Shown in pieces: positions 22,475-32,873 of a DNA stretch of 64,000 nt; the stretch's first letter is position 1; the number at the start of each line of letters is the position of its first letter. A model generated the notes under the pieces. It saw nothing but the letters and a program-made list of their open reading frames with translations, was not told the origin of the DNA and made no database searches. Source of the stretch: Blastomyces gilchristii SLH14081 (Eukaryota > Ascomycota > Eurotiomycetes > Onygenales > Ajellomycetaceae); the NCBI RefSeq assembly GCF_000003855.2, contig NW_003101681.1, positions 1,532,370 to 1,596,369 on the forward strand, written 5' to 3'. The translations under genes and the position numbers were made by a program.

Positions 22475-24240
22475 TATCTCTTCCTCTCTAAGACTTCATC
22501 TGTGAAGTCTTTCACTGAGTGACTTCATAGAATCAGCTCAGCACTGCAGTGATACTCACTAAAAATTCTTCACATCTATAAAAAACCTCAGTGAGGAAAA
22601 ATTTCTTATTATTATGAAGAAAAAAGAGTCTGTCACTCAGTTTCTTATTCTGTAAGATTCTTTATAATCTACAGATTCTTCTCTGACTACTATACAGATT
22701 CATCTTGCATCTTTTATACAGAAGAGTTTCAGTTGACTCTTAATTATTTTCACAAGATTCTTGTGTGATCATTATACAGATTCATCTCACAGATAAATCA
22801 CTCTCTGTGAGATCACTCTTATTAAAGAGAAGTATTTATAAGTTAATCTTTCACTTATTCTCATGAATCATTGTTCTTTGACACTGTAGAATTGTGAGGA
22901 ATTTTTCATTCTTTCATTAACTCTGTAGAATTGTAGAATCAAGATATTCACAGTCTGCAATCACTCTTTGTAATTATATAAAAAGATTCAGATCTGTAAT
23001 TCATAATCACTCTTGTTTACTAGAGTGATCTGACTATTTCATAGAATCACTCACAGTGTAAGCAAACCTCTCTAGAGTAGTATAAATATCTCAGATCTGT
23101 CTATGAAATCTCATCTTCTTTTTTCTTTTTCTATAACAGCTTTTATCTCTATAAACTGTGAGTATTCTCATTCATCTGTGAAGTGTTTTCACTCAGATGA
23201 TAGAGAGAGAGTGTTTCTGACAATATTCATATATTGATTCAAGAACTTTTCAAGAATAAAAATTTTTTTCAATTTTAATATCTTTGTAAACAATGTCTGA
23301 TCACTGCTGAGCTTCTTGTGAGCATTCTCACAACTTCTCTGATCACTTTTTGCTGGCTGATGAAGCAGAAGCATCATTACTTATGATTATATCTTCACTC
23401 TTCTCAGCTCTGTCACTGCATCTGATCTTCAGATCAGCAGTCAATCTCATATCTTCTTCAGATCAGTTTCTAGCTTTAAGTAGTGCAGTTCTTCTCTTTA
23501 CTGTAAGTCTTCTTATAAGTAATTTCTTACAGACTCTAGCTAACAGTTCTTGTAAAGCTCTCAGTGTTATCAGTGTCTTCTGTGATCTTGCAGGCCTATG
23601 ATCACTCTCTCTCTGCCTGCACAATCTCTGATCAGATATATGTGAATATGTCTTGATTTTCTATCAATGATTCTCACACCGCAGTGCATTTTCACAATCT
23701 CATTATCAATGAGAGATGAGTCTCTGAGTACCTGTAAAATCCAGGTAATCAAGACAATGTGAATATCATGAATTTGTAATAAGAGTTGATCTAGACAGAT
23801 GAGCTCTCTCTTCATATCTTAATTATTTTCAGGCTGAATACTTCAGTATAACTGAGAAAGTGAACATAGCTTTGTAAGAGATATCTGATCATATATGTAG
23901 ATAGTCAGCTCTTAAGACTCTGCTATAACTGTGTATACTCTGATATCTGACTTCTCTGAAGTCTGTGTATTTCTAGCAGTCTTCATATTAAATACAACAA
24001 TTGTCTGTATCACAGGTATGATACTCTCTACTTCTTTAAAGAAGAAAATTAATAGTTGTGAGAAGATTAAGTATTACAGATATTAAGAATATGAGTTTGA
24101 GTTTTCTTTATTTTTTCTTTATTGATCTCTAAATTGTGTTCACAGCTCTATTTTTATTTCTTATTTTTTAACTTTAATAAGAGTATGATTTCTTCTTCTT
24201 CTATATACACTGCAGACTGTTCATCTCAGTAGAAACTCAT
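22475..24240. other. Family A region between chromodomain and 3' LTR
   Basis: About 1.7 kb lies beyond the end of pol, longer than usual for a chromovirus. On the + strand (antisense to pol) an ATG at 23,293 opens MSDHC, a TGA (probably from CGA), then 96 open codons to 23,601. The same frame is present in A2 from 46,830, with the TGA at the same place. A possible intron (donor GTAATC near 23,746, acceptor TTTTCAG at 23,826-23,832) follows. Minus-strand frames (23,189-23,377 and 23,570-23,815) are also open, so the coding strand is not settled. No known family is recognised. Confidence 0.45.
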
Positions 24241-24249
24241 CATCTTATA

Positions 24250-24530
24250 GATTAGAGCTTGTAAATAACAGTGTTAATGTCTTTATCACAATCAGGTTCT
24301 TAGTGAAGATTATATCATTTTAGCTTATCAGAATTTACAGTATGAAAGTCATGTCTCAGCTTCTGCAGATGTCTTATCTGCTCAGATAATTCTCAAGTGA
24401 ACTTATTTATCTTATCAGAATACTCTTATCACTGAATCTTGAATCAGAGCTCACAATCTTACTTCTCTGAGTTAATAATTTCTTTGATCTGATATTCTCT
24501 TTCACTCTCTAGTACTTTGTGAACAGAGTG
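24250..24530 (-). pseudogene. A1 chromodomain, cut from integrase by B1
   Basis: Reverse complement of this stretch reads EREYQIKEIINSEK, then a middle with Trp and Gln codons lost, then YSDKINKFTWELSEQIRHL. This matches the EVEEILDSR...WKGY...TWEPE layout of retroelement chromodomains. The integrase C-terminus (SELQIYNVFHISLLHEYKKF) lies on the other side of B1 near 32,890-32,960. In A2 the two are contiguous (about 47,870-48,180), which confirms the B1 site. Confidence 0.75.
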
Positions 24531-24541
24531 ATGAGTCACAG

Positions 24542-24725
24542 TGTGATTCAAAGGTTGCTTAAGCCAGCGTACGATTACAGGCGTACGCCGGCTTCTTATA
24601 TATTGTAATATCGTACGCTAATTTAATTAGCGGCCGCTATGGCCCCTTTACACTTGTATGTGTATGCTAGTAGTTCAGAAGCAGCTGTGTTATTATCTGA
24701 CAGTTGTATGTTCTTCTGAATCACA
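24542..24725 (-). repeat. B1 3' LTR (184 bp)
   Basis: TGTGATTCAAAGGTTGC...CTTCTGAATCACA. Contains TTAGCGGCCGCTATGG, still unmutated, and a TATATAAGAAGCCGG start-like region on the minus strand. Confidence 0.93.
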
Positions 24726-25256
24726 TTCTTTCTCACCAGATTTGATCACACTCATGTGATCATGTTGTACACCCTAGCTTCATGCGGATTAGCTCATCAC
24801 TAGTGTTTCACAATTATGTGACCTATCTCTGATTCAGCTAGTGTTCTGCATACACTCTTATAAAGAAACTTTCACTATATTACATCACTCATTCACTAAC
24901 TTTTCTCATTCTTCAATCATCTTCTTTATTTCATCATCATTGAATGTCATTATCATTTAAGATTTCTATCTCTTCTTCTGTTTAACTCTTTCTATCTGTT
25001 CATCTATCACATTGTATACATTTCTGGCAATGACTCTCTGTTCTCACAATAAGTGTCATTATAGTGCTCATATCAGGCAGTTTGTTAGCAGTAAGTGTAA
25101 TGTGTTATAAAACATGATCAGGACTTGTTTATCTTCTAATGATTGCCAGAATAATGTATTATCATGAATGATGACACATCTTCTTCACCTTCTTATATGT
25201 CTCTGACTGTTTCCTTCTCAGCGGGTTTCTGATTGTGTTTTCTGACATGATTTTAT

Positions 25257-25839
25257 GTGAATGCAGATGCTGATATATTTGTTTTTATTCACATAGAATC
25301 TTTATGTATTGACAGATCTGTGTCTGTTGATGATAGTGAACCTGATGTTGCATTCTTGATTAAGAACTTGAAGAATGTGATAATGAAGGAATTGTCTGTG
25401 TCATGTGTGACTGAGTCTTTCATATCCTCTCTTACCTCTTCTGCTGCTTCTTTCTCTACTGCTCTTCTCTCTGTCTCTTTCTCTGCCACTTCTCAATCTT
25501 CTACACTTATCTCTGTGTCTGGTTCTCCTGCTTCTGCTACCTCTGTTCCTGTAACCCTCACTTCTGCCACTCCTGGTTTTACTGTCTCTGCTTTTGTTAT
25601 CAGCTCTCCCCATTTCAAGAAGATGTTGTGTAGACTTAATGAACTATCTCTTTCAGTGTGTACACTCCCACCCTTCTTACTGACTCTCAGAATAATTTAT
25701 TATATGAAGACTGTATATAACACAACTATCTGAAGCTCAGTTACAGATGCTGATTATTATGTTTATTTTAAATATTTATAGTGAAGCAATTGTTCATTCA
25801 TATCAGAGAATCATTTCTTCTCTCAACAGTGTTGAGATT
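25257..25839 (+). pseudogene. B1 antisense reading frame, exon A
   Basis: Lies on the strand opposite gag-pol, starting 531 bases inside the 3' LTR. The frame is open for 158 codons from 25,257 (VNADADIFVFIHIESLCIDR), with a Ser/Thr-rich middle (SSLTSSAASFSTALLSVSFS) and a tail HFKKMLCRLNEL. It then passes TGA (25,731), TAG, TGA and TGA codons of the sort RIP makes, up to a GTAAGT donor at 25,840. B2 has the same frame, also 158 codons, in the same place. No ATG is fixed: B1 has GTG and B2 ATG at the first position, both derivable from ACGTG, so the true start is probably upstream. A TATA-like CTTATAAAG lies near 24,868. I do not recognise the product. Confidence 0.5.
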
Positions 25840-25894
25840 GTAAGTCTTTTTCTTTTTCATCTTCTCTTTCTAATGCTGATTTTTCTATTCTTAG
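25840..25894 (+). other. Intron in the B1 antisense frame (55 bp)
   Basis: GTAAGT donor, branch-like TCTAATGCTGAT, acceptor TTCTTAG. Removing it joins exon A to the open frame after 25,895 in phase. In B2 the matching segment (62,662-62,716, minus) is also 55 bases, has a consensus CTAAC, and its donor is mutated to ATAAGT. Confidence 0.55.
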
Positions 25895-26334
25895 AAAAAA
25901 TTGTTATGAGTTTTACTGTGCATAAAGTTATGATATTCACAGACATCAAGAAGCTTTTCATAACTGTAAAGTTCAATATTGTAAGAATATCTGCTCTGAT
26001 GAATTCCTTCAGAATGATAGATCTATATCAGCCTATTCTCTGATATCTGTTATCTGACTTCATGATGCAGGTGAAAGATATCTATGTTTTCAGAAATGAG
26101 AATGCGGATGTTGTACTCTTTTACACCTGCAGATGTGAGGCTTGTATGTCTTGTCTGAGATGTTGTCATGAGAATGAGCTGTTTGCATGCTGTGTTCTGC
26201 TTTCTGTATTCCCTTATATCCCTCTCTCTCTTTCTGAGGAGCCTCATGCATGTTGTAATTATGTATACAATTCTAAGATCAGCAGGTGTTTATTTAATAA
26301 TTGTTATCCCTGCTTTTGCAGTTTTGTACACTAA
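25895..26334 (+). pseudogene. B1 antisense reading frame, exon B
   Basis: After the intron the frame stays open for 146 codons, with a single TGA at 26,041, to a TAA at 26,332-26,334. It includes FTDIKKLFITVKFNIVRI and VKDIYVFRNENADVVLFY, then a Cys-rich stretch. B2 keeps the same frame (VKNISVFRNRNTDVILFY) with many of these Cys as Tyr. Most of the Cys may come from Arg codons (CGY to TGY) changed by RIP, so a zinc-binding role is not claimed. A further open frame follows at 26,461-26,727 after a CTCTCTTCTCTGCAG acceptor-like site, also conserved in B2 (61,264-61,575), so more exons are possible. Confidence 0.45.
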
Positions 26335-27699
26335 TAATAGTTCTTAGTTACTCCAGTGCCAGAGATCATTTTAATTGAAGATGATAATGCTGCTGAGACT
26401 ACTCTCTTCTGCTCTTAAGCTTCTTCTATCACTTTCTCTCTCTTCTCTGCAGGGAAGATTATGCACACACCAGATTGTAAGTATTCAGTCTCAGATGACT
26501 CTCACTGTCATTTGTCTGATTCTGTGTCTTCTTCTTCTTCTATTTCTTTCATCTTCATTCTCTCTGCTCTGGCTTCTGATTCTGTGAGTTCTGTGCTCTT
26601 CTTCAATTTCTCTATATATATGTGTATGCATTTCTATATTAGCATTTCAGTCAATCTTGTGATAAATGACATTAATGTCATATACAGAGTGATAGAGGAA
26701 TCAGAGATGTGTGTGATATTATTGTAAGAGTGACTTATAACTCTTGAATTTCTTATAAATCTCAAGTTTTGAGATTTTCTTTGTTTTTGATGTTTTTCAG
26801 GTGATGTGACATTGGAAATAGATTAAACATGTGATGTATGAAAATGAATGAGATATATATGATAACATTTGTCTTTTACAGCTGACTCTTACAGTTAATG
26901 ATCAATTTATTATTTCTTTTCTTATACTTTTTCTTTATCTGCTAGTCACTACTCTTACATGACCTCTATATGATATAGCATTCAGTGACTAGATTCAGCA
27001 GCTTTCATCTTTTGTGATTCTGTCTTGTGTATTATACTGTCTCTCTTCACCTGCTCAGACTACTACAGTGAACAGCTCATCAAAACTAATCTCATCTGAT
27101 CTCTGAGCATCTTCAGAGATCAAGATAGCTTGGTCTCATATGTTCATGAATGTTTCAGATAGTTCATCCTCTGTGATCTCTGTAATTGAACTGGTGTAAA
27201 CAGTTAAATTCAACTCTGAATTTCTTTTTCTTCTGTGATCTGACTTATATACAAGTCTGCTGCTTTGAGACTGCTCTTTATCATGTTACACTCACTGTCT
27301 ACAGTGTGTTATTATACAATCAGCTACAGTCTCATCACTTATTGAAGTGTGATGTTCATCTGATTTCTTCATTTCTTCTCATTCTTTTCTTATAATCATG
27401 AAAAGATCAGAATAAGTGAGATTATCTGATTTATAAGTGTCTATGATTTCTCTTACTTTGTGAGACTTTTCAATTATAAGTCTCTTCTTTTTCAACACTG
27501 ATGATAGTGCTGTAGATAATCATAATCTGCTCAGATCTTGTATCTTTACTTTTATAAGTTATGAATTATTAATTAAGTTGTGTAAGATCTGTTCCTCTGA
27601 TTCTTTCAATGCATACATTCTCAGAGAATGTGATTTGAGTATCTTATATGACTCAAATCACCTAGGTTGGAACTTCTCAGAACTCTCATTGTGTATGAG

Positions 27700-30600
27700 A
27701 ACTTATATTCTCATCTTGAGACATGATTTCTTAACAAGTGAGTCTTGTATTCTTTTCAATTGAATTGCTCAGTTCAGGAGTAACTTGTTAGCTTTTGCAC
27801 ATGCATGGCTGATCTCTTTCAATCTTGATTTCACATTTATAACTGCTGTGTCTGCAACTGCTACTGCTGTGTCTGTAACTGCTGTTTCTGCTGCATTCAT
27901 GACTGTTGCATCTGCAACTGCTGTTCTCTCTCTCATCTTTTTCAAAGCATTCTCCGGGATGCATGAATGCAATCCATACAACAGGTAGAATGATGAATGC
28001 TTGGAGACTGCATGCTGTTGAATCTGTGTGATCAATAGTGCCTGCCTGAGATATTCATTTCATAGTCTTGTAGGCTTGCTCACTAGATATTTCATCAGCA
28101 TGTTATCTAAGATTTCATTCAAGTGTTTCATCTTCCTGTTCATTCACAGATGATATGATGTTGTTCTATAATGTCTTGTCTGTAACTGGCTTATGAAATG
28201 CCTCATCACTTCTTCTATAAGGTTCACATCATTATCAGTTAGAATCTCGCGCGGCATTTCATAGTTGATATAGATTTCATCATGTAGAAACTTTGTCATC
28301 ACCTTCTCTATTGCCTCTGAAACTGCTTTTATGACTGATCAGTCAGTAGTGTAATCAATAGCAGTGATTATTCATCAATTTTCATTTGATGTTTGTGATA
28401 ATATGTCTATGAGATTCATCTCTCATTGTTTGAATGATTGTATTGTATACTTCACCTGATGTTATACTTTCTTATGTTCTAACCCTTTCTTAGATCCTTT
28501 CATGACCTGACAATTCAGACACTTGTGAGTGTATGCCTGAATGTCCTCAGCCATGCTTGGTCAGTATACTCTTGATTTGAGTATGCTTATGAGTTCAGGG
28601 CTTTCTAAGTGGCTGAATTCCTTGTGCATGTGAGTCACTAAGTCACATCTAAATGAAGATTCTAGATAGAGAGCTTCTGTGTATTCTAGATTGCAGTAAA
28701 GCACAACATTATTTTCATTTCTCAATTTCCTCAGCTTGAAGTTTAAAAGCATCTCTTCTACTACTCTCACAAGACACTTGTTATCTGACATCTTGCTATT
28801 CTCTAAGTGAGAGATTATGATGTTCACTCATTCTGATTCCTTGCATTCTCTCAGTGTGTTTAACATGAATATTTCTTGTGTCTGATTCACAGAATCCTCA
28901 CTCATGAAATCGGGTCTGTGACTGATTGTGTCAGGTACTACAGTGTCTGATTCCTTTCAGTATTTGATATGAAGATTGTATGCTTAGAACTCTGAGATTC
29001 AACATACTAAGTATTTGAAAGGTTTTGTTATTAATTATAGATAGATGAGGCTTTTGTGATCTGTAATCACTGTTGTTGTATGCCTGTTATTAATATATCT
29101 ATTTCACAATGTCAGCATATGCTTGATTGCTAGCAATTTCTTTTCATGCACTGAGTAATTGAGCTTGATATCTGATAGTTTTCTACCATCATACATCATC
29201 AGATGCAGCTTGCTGTTCTTGCTTATCTGTAGAAGAGTGTCTCTGATAGCTCATTCAGATGTATCTGTCTTAATATAGAAAGGTTTATCATAATCTGATT
29301 GAATAAGCACTGAGAATATTATTATATGTTCTCTTAGTGTGAGAAAAGCCTCTTTACATGCAGCATTTCAGATAATTGAATGAAACTTCTTCTTTCACAG
29401 ATTTGTATCTGTTTCTCTCAAGAGATCTGAGAGTGATGCAGATATTTGTGTGAAATCCTTGATAAACCTGTGATAGTATGAGATCAACTCAAGAAACTGT
29501 TGTATATAATGTATGTTTCTCAGCTGTGATTAATTTACTATAACATTCAATTTCTTCAGAATGAGATGTATACAGTTATCACTCACTACATGTTCTATGA
29601 ACTTCAACTCTTCTGTTTCAAACACACACTTGATTGATTTGATGTAGAGCTTATACTCTGTCAGAGTTGTAAGCACTTCATCAAGATGCTTCAGATGTTT
29701 ATTATATGAGTTTGAAAAGACTAGAATGTCATTGAGATATACAAGATATGAGGTTTCATTCTGTTTATGAAGAATTGTATTCATCATTATTTAGAAGATA
29801 ATGAGTGCATTTATCAGACTGAATGACATTGTCAGGAATTCGAACTTCTCTCATTGCATATTAAATACAGTTCATGAGACTGACAGTTTATCTATATGAA
29901 TCTGCCAGTATTCTGAGAGAAGATTGATCTTTGATAGATATCAGGTGTTTCTGACTGTATTCAACTGTTGTTGAATTCATGACAGTGAATATTCATTCTT
30001 GATCATAAGCTTGTTGAGTGCTTAATAATTGATACATATTCATCACTCCTTATCTGTCTTTTTCATGAATAGAACTGGAAAGCCTCATGTGCTTGATGAG
30101 AATTGTATGAGATCATGTTCTAGAAGGTCAGTGATCTGATGCTTCTGTTCTTCAAGATGCATTTGTGACAGAGAGTACACATTCTGATTGACTGGTTTTG
30201 TGTCCCTCATGTCAATCTCATATATGAATCCTTGTTTCAGCAGCAATTTCAGTGAAAGATCTGTTCAGAAGATCTTCTCATGCTTCTTCAGAAGCTTCTT
30301 CATATACTTGTTCTTCTGTATATCTTTTATCTTGGTTTTCTTCACTTCTGAGTTCTGTATGACATACAGAATGCTTTCAGATGAGATCTTGTGAATCATT
30401 CTCTTTACTTGTTGATGTGTAAGCAGATTTAATCCTTCTATATCAGAGATGTGAAATGTCCTTCTCATATCAGTTGATAGAATCATATGAACTGTTTTCT
30501 TTCTATTGATCAACTGTATATAGCATATACATCATTGAATCTGCAGATTGAATCTTTGAAATCAATTGAGTCTGAGAATAAGGTTGTATTTCATGTTCTG

Positions 30601-30800
30601 CAGCTCTCACACTCAAATATAGCAAGATTATTCTCTGAAGTGCAAGAAAACTCTTACTTTTACAGGTAATATCAAATATCAGTTATTAAATAATCTTATA
30701 TATCAGGAATTCTTCACTCAGCAGACCTCTTTCAATCTTCAGATTATATAATTATCAATATATTGTATAAAAGCTTCTGTGTCTGTTAACACTTTTGCAG
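27700..30800 (-). pseudogene. B1 pol (protease, RT, RNase H, integrase), lightly broken
   Basis: Read on the minus strand from about 30,790. Protease has VLTDTEAFIQYIDNYII, where DTE stands for DTG. RT has FPVLFMKKTDKEWWICINYW with TGA at Trp, and the catalytic YLND at 29,739-29,728 within the open stretch 29,787-29,530. RNase H follows to about 28,990. The integrase zinc region HMHKEFSHLESPELI...CLNC is near 28,640-28,510. The core has AIDYTTDWSVIKAV, REILTDNDVNLIEEV and a downstream HLNEI, so the D,D,E triad is readable. Stops are almost all TGA at Trp positions. It has no chromodomain that I can see. Confidence 0.82.
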
Positions 30801-32450
30801 CTATCTCTCAATTCTTATCTAAGTGTTCTCTATACATTAACATTTCAGATCTTAAGACATTAAGATGAGTGTTCACTTCATTCTTATCTGTATCTTATTC
30901 AGAAGTCTGCTTCTTCTTTATATTCACAGAATTCAGAGAATCATCTAACACAGACATCTTTTTAACTTTGAAGACTTTTCATAGAATATCAGTGAGTGTC
31001 TTCAAGCTCACTGATTCTGCTAGTTTTTTGACTTTCTTGCTTCTCTTGACTATGCATGCTGAGTGTAATCTTTTATATCATGATTTTGACATCTACAGTT
31101 AAAGCAAGCTCAATGCTTATAATATCAAGATTTTCACTCAGAGAATCTCTTTTTCAGAGAATTTGATGCTTTAGTAATGACATTCAGATCTAGATTCATT
31201 GTGTCTGAGTATATAGCTTGTATTATAGAAGTCTGATTACTCATTCTCTGCTGAGACATACTCAATTACAGTATTTTCTGTCACAATTGACTCACTTGTT
31301 CTCATACAATGAGAATATTATATACTTTCTTCACTATGTCTGACTGTGAGATTAAGCATTTTCATTTCACTCTCAACTCAGATGTAAGATCATGAATGAA
31401 GATCTGTAAATAGAAAGATGTTGAGAGCTCTTCATTCAATATGAGATAGTGTAAGCTGAAGTATATGAAGTATAATATAAGATCACTCACTTGTCTACAC
31501 TCAGTGAAGTGTTTATAATACTTATCTTATATATTCACTTTCTCAAAGTTATATAAGATTCATTTGAAAAACTCATTTCATGTTTATAGAAATGAATATT
31601 ACTCTGAGTCTGTGAGATTTATCTTTTTATCAGTTATTTATAATGACTTTGCTTTTCTATGTAGAAATGTAGCAGATTTTAAGACTTGTTAAAATTCTGT
31701 TAACTGTCTGTCTGTGAGTTTACATTCAATCTGATAATATGATTGTATCTGACTTAGTCAGCTGATTACAGCATCATTTTTTCAGTCACTATTAAAGCTT
31801 AGTGACTCTGACAGATCTTCTGACTTGATGTATTTCATGCTTGAATTCTCATTCTGTGCAGTGATCTCTGATGATGTGTATACTTCTGAAGAGATTGTGA
31901 ATAATTGTGATGAGATCTTCAGGTTCAGTGTAGTTGTCTGTCTGTGTAAACATTCAATCTTCTGCTGCAGGCCTAAGATCTGGTTTTCTCTATTCTTATT
32001 AATGATGATAATTATATTGATGAAGCTCTTCATAGTGAATGCTTGATCTGCAGCAAATGCTAATTGTTGTTTAGCTTTCATCTCAGTCTGTCACTGTGTA
32101 TGCAAGGTCTTGATCTTGTTTAGAATTCTTGTACATGTACAGAGCTTTGATTCTAGTTCAGTGATCTTGACTGCTTTTCTTACTGTTTTGAGTAAACTCT
32201 CTGAGAGGTTCTGCATATCTTTCAGTTCAGGTAGCAGAGAAGAATGTTGTTCATATCAGTTAGAGAAGGTATTCATTTCAGTGGTTTCTAATTGATTGTA
32301 CAATATCTATCATTATATTACTCTATCACTATATTATTATATGATTTCTGTTATCATTGTATGACTCTGGTGATAGCCACTTCTTCTTTTATCCTTCTTT
32401 TGAGTAGAGAGTGAACTTCTTTGAATCTGGTTCATCACTCTCATTCTCTT
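30800..32450 (-). pseudogene. B1 gag
   Basis: Minus-strand region between the 5' LTR and protease. The longest open piece is 99 codons (32,081-31,782), with a coiled part NKNRENQILGLQQKIECLHR. Nearer the LTR a CFTC-GKTSHSDKC motif can be read through one stop (about 32,540-32,500). It is collinear with the + strand of B2 from 57,300. Gag is assigned by position and coiled-coil character rather than a named family motif. Confidence 0.6.
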
Positions 32451-32685
32451 TCTCACATCTCATCTGTTTGCTTTTCATATGTGACATTTATCTGAGTGTG
32501 AAGTTTTCCCTTAACAAGTGAAGCAGTATCAATTAGATGCTCTTCTGCTCACTGCTCTTTATACACTATCTTTTGAGGTGTTCTAGAATCACACTGGCAT
32601 GATAACTATGAATTGCTTTGTAGATGGAATTATCACACTCTGAAGGAGTCTGTGCTTCTCATCAGTTTTTAGACATGCTATCAGA

Positions 32686-32869
32686 TGTGATTCAAAGGTT
32701 GCTTAAGCCAGTGTACAATTACAGACATATGCCGGCTTCTTATATATTGTAATATCATACGCTAATTTAATTAGCGGCCGCTATGGCCCCTTTACACTTG
32801 TACGCGTACGCTAGTAGTTCGGAAGCGGCCGCGTTATTATCCGACGGTCGTACGTTCTTCCGAACCACA
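32686..32869 (-). repeat. B1 5' LTR (184 bp), outer half unmutated
   Basis: The outer ~100 bases keep nearly all CpGs (TACGCGTACGCTAGTAG, GCGGCCGCG, CGACGGTCGTACG), while the inner half and the partner LTR have lost several. Confidence 0.93.
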
Positions 32870-32873
32870 ACAG

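Larger units (their letters stand above)
24542..32869 (-). mobile_element. B1: 8.3-kb family B Ty3/gypsy element
   Basis: LTRs are 24,542-24,725 (3') and 32,686-32,869 (5'), both 184 bases, TGTG...CACA. TSD is ACAG, 4 bp (24,538-24,541 and 32,870-32,873). The empty site is visible in A2 near 48,075 (ATCACAGAATTC). On the minus strand: gag about 32,450-30,800, protease, RT, RNase H and integrase about 30,780-27,700. Then ~3 kb carries reading frames on the opposite (+) strand. It is the innermost element and the least mutated of the nested LTR elements. Confidence 0.93.

Noticed and set aside
26124..26200. Cys-rich cluster in the B1 antisense exon as a zinc-binding domain
   Set aside because: B2 has Tyr at many of these positions, and CpG mutation turns Arg codons (CGY) into Cys (TGY), so most of the cysteines are probably mutational.
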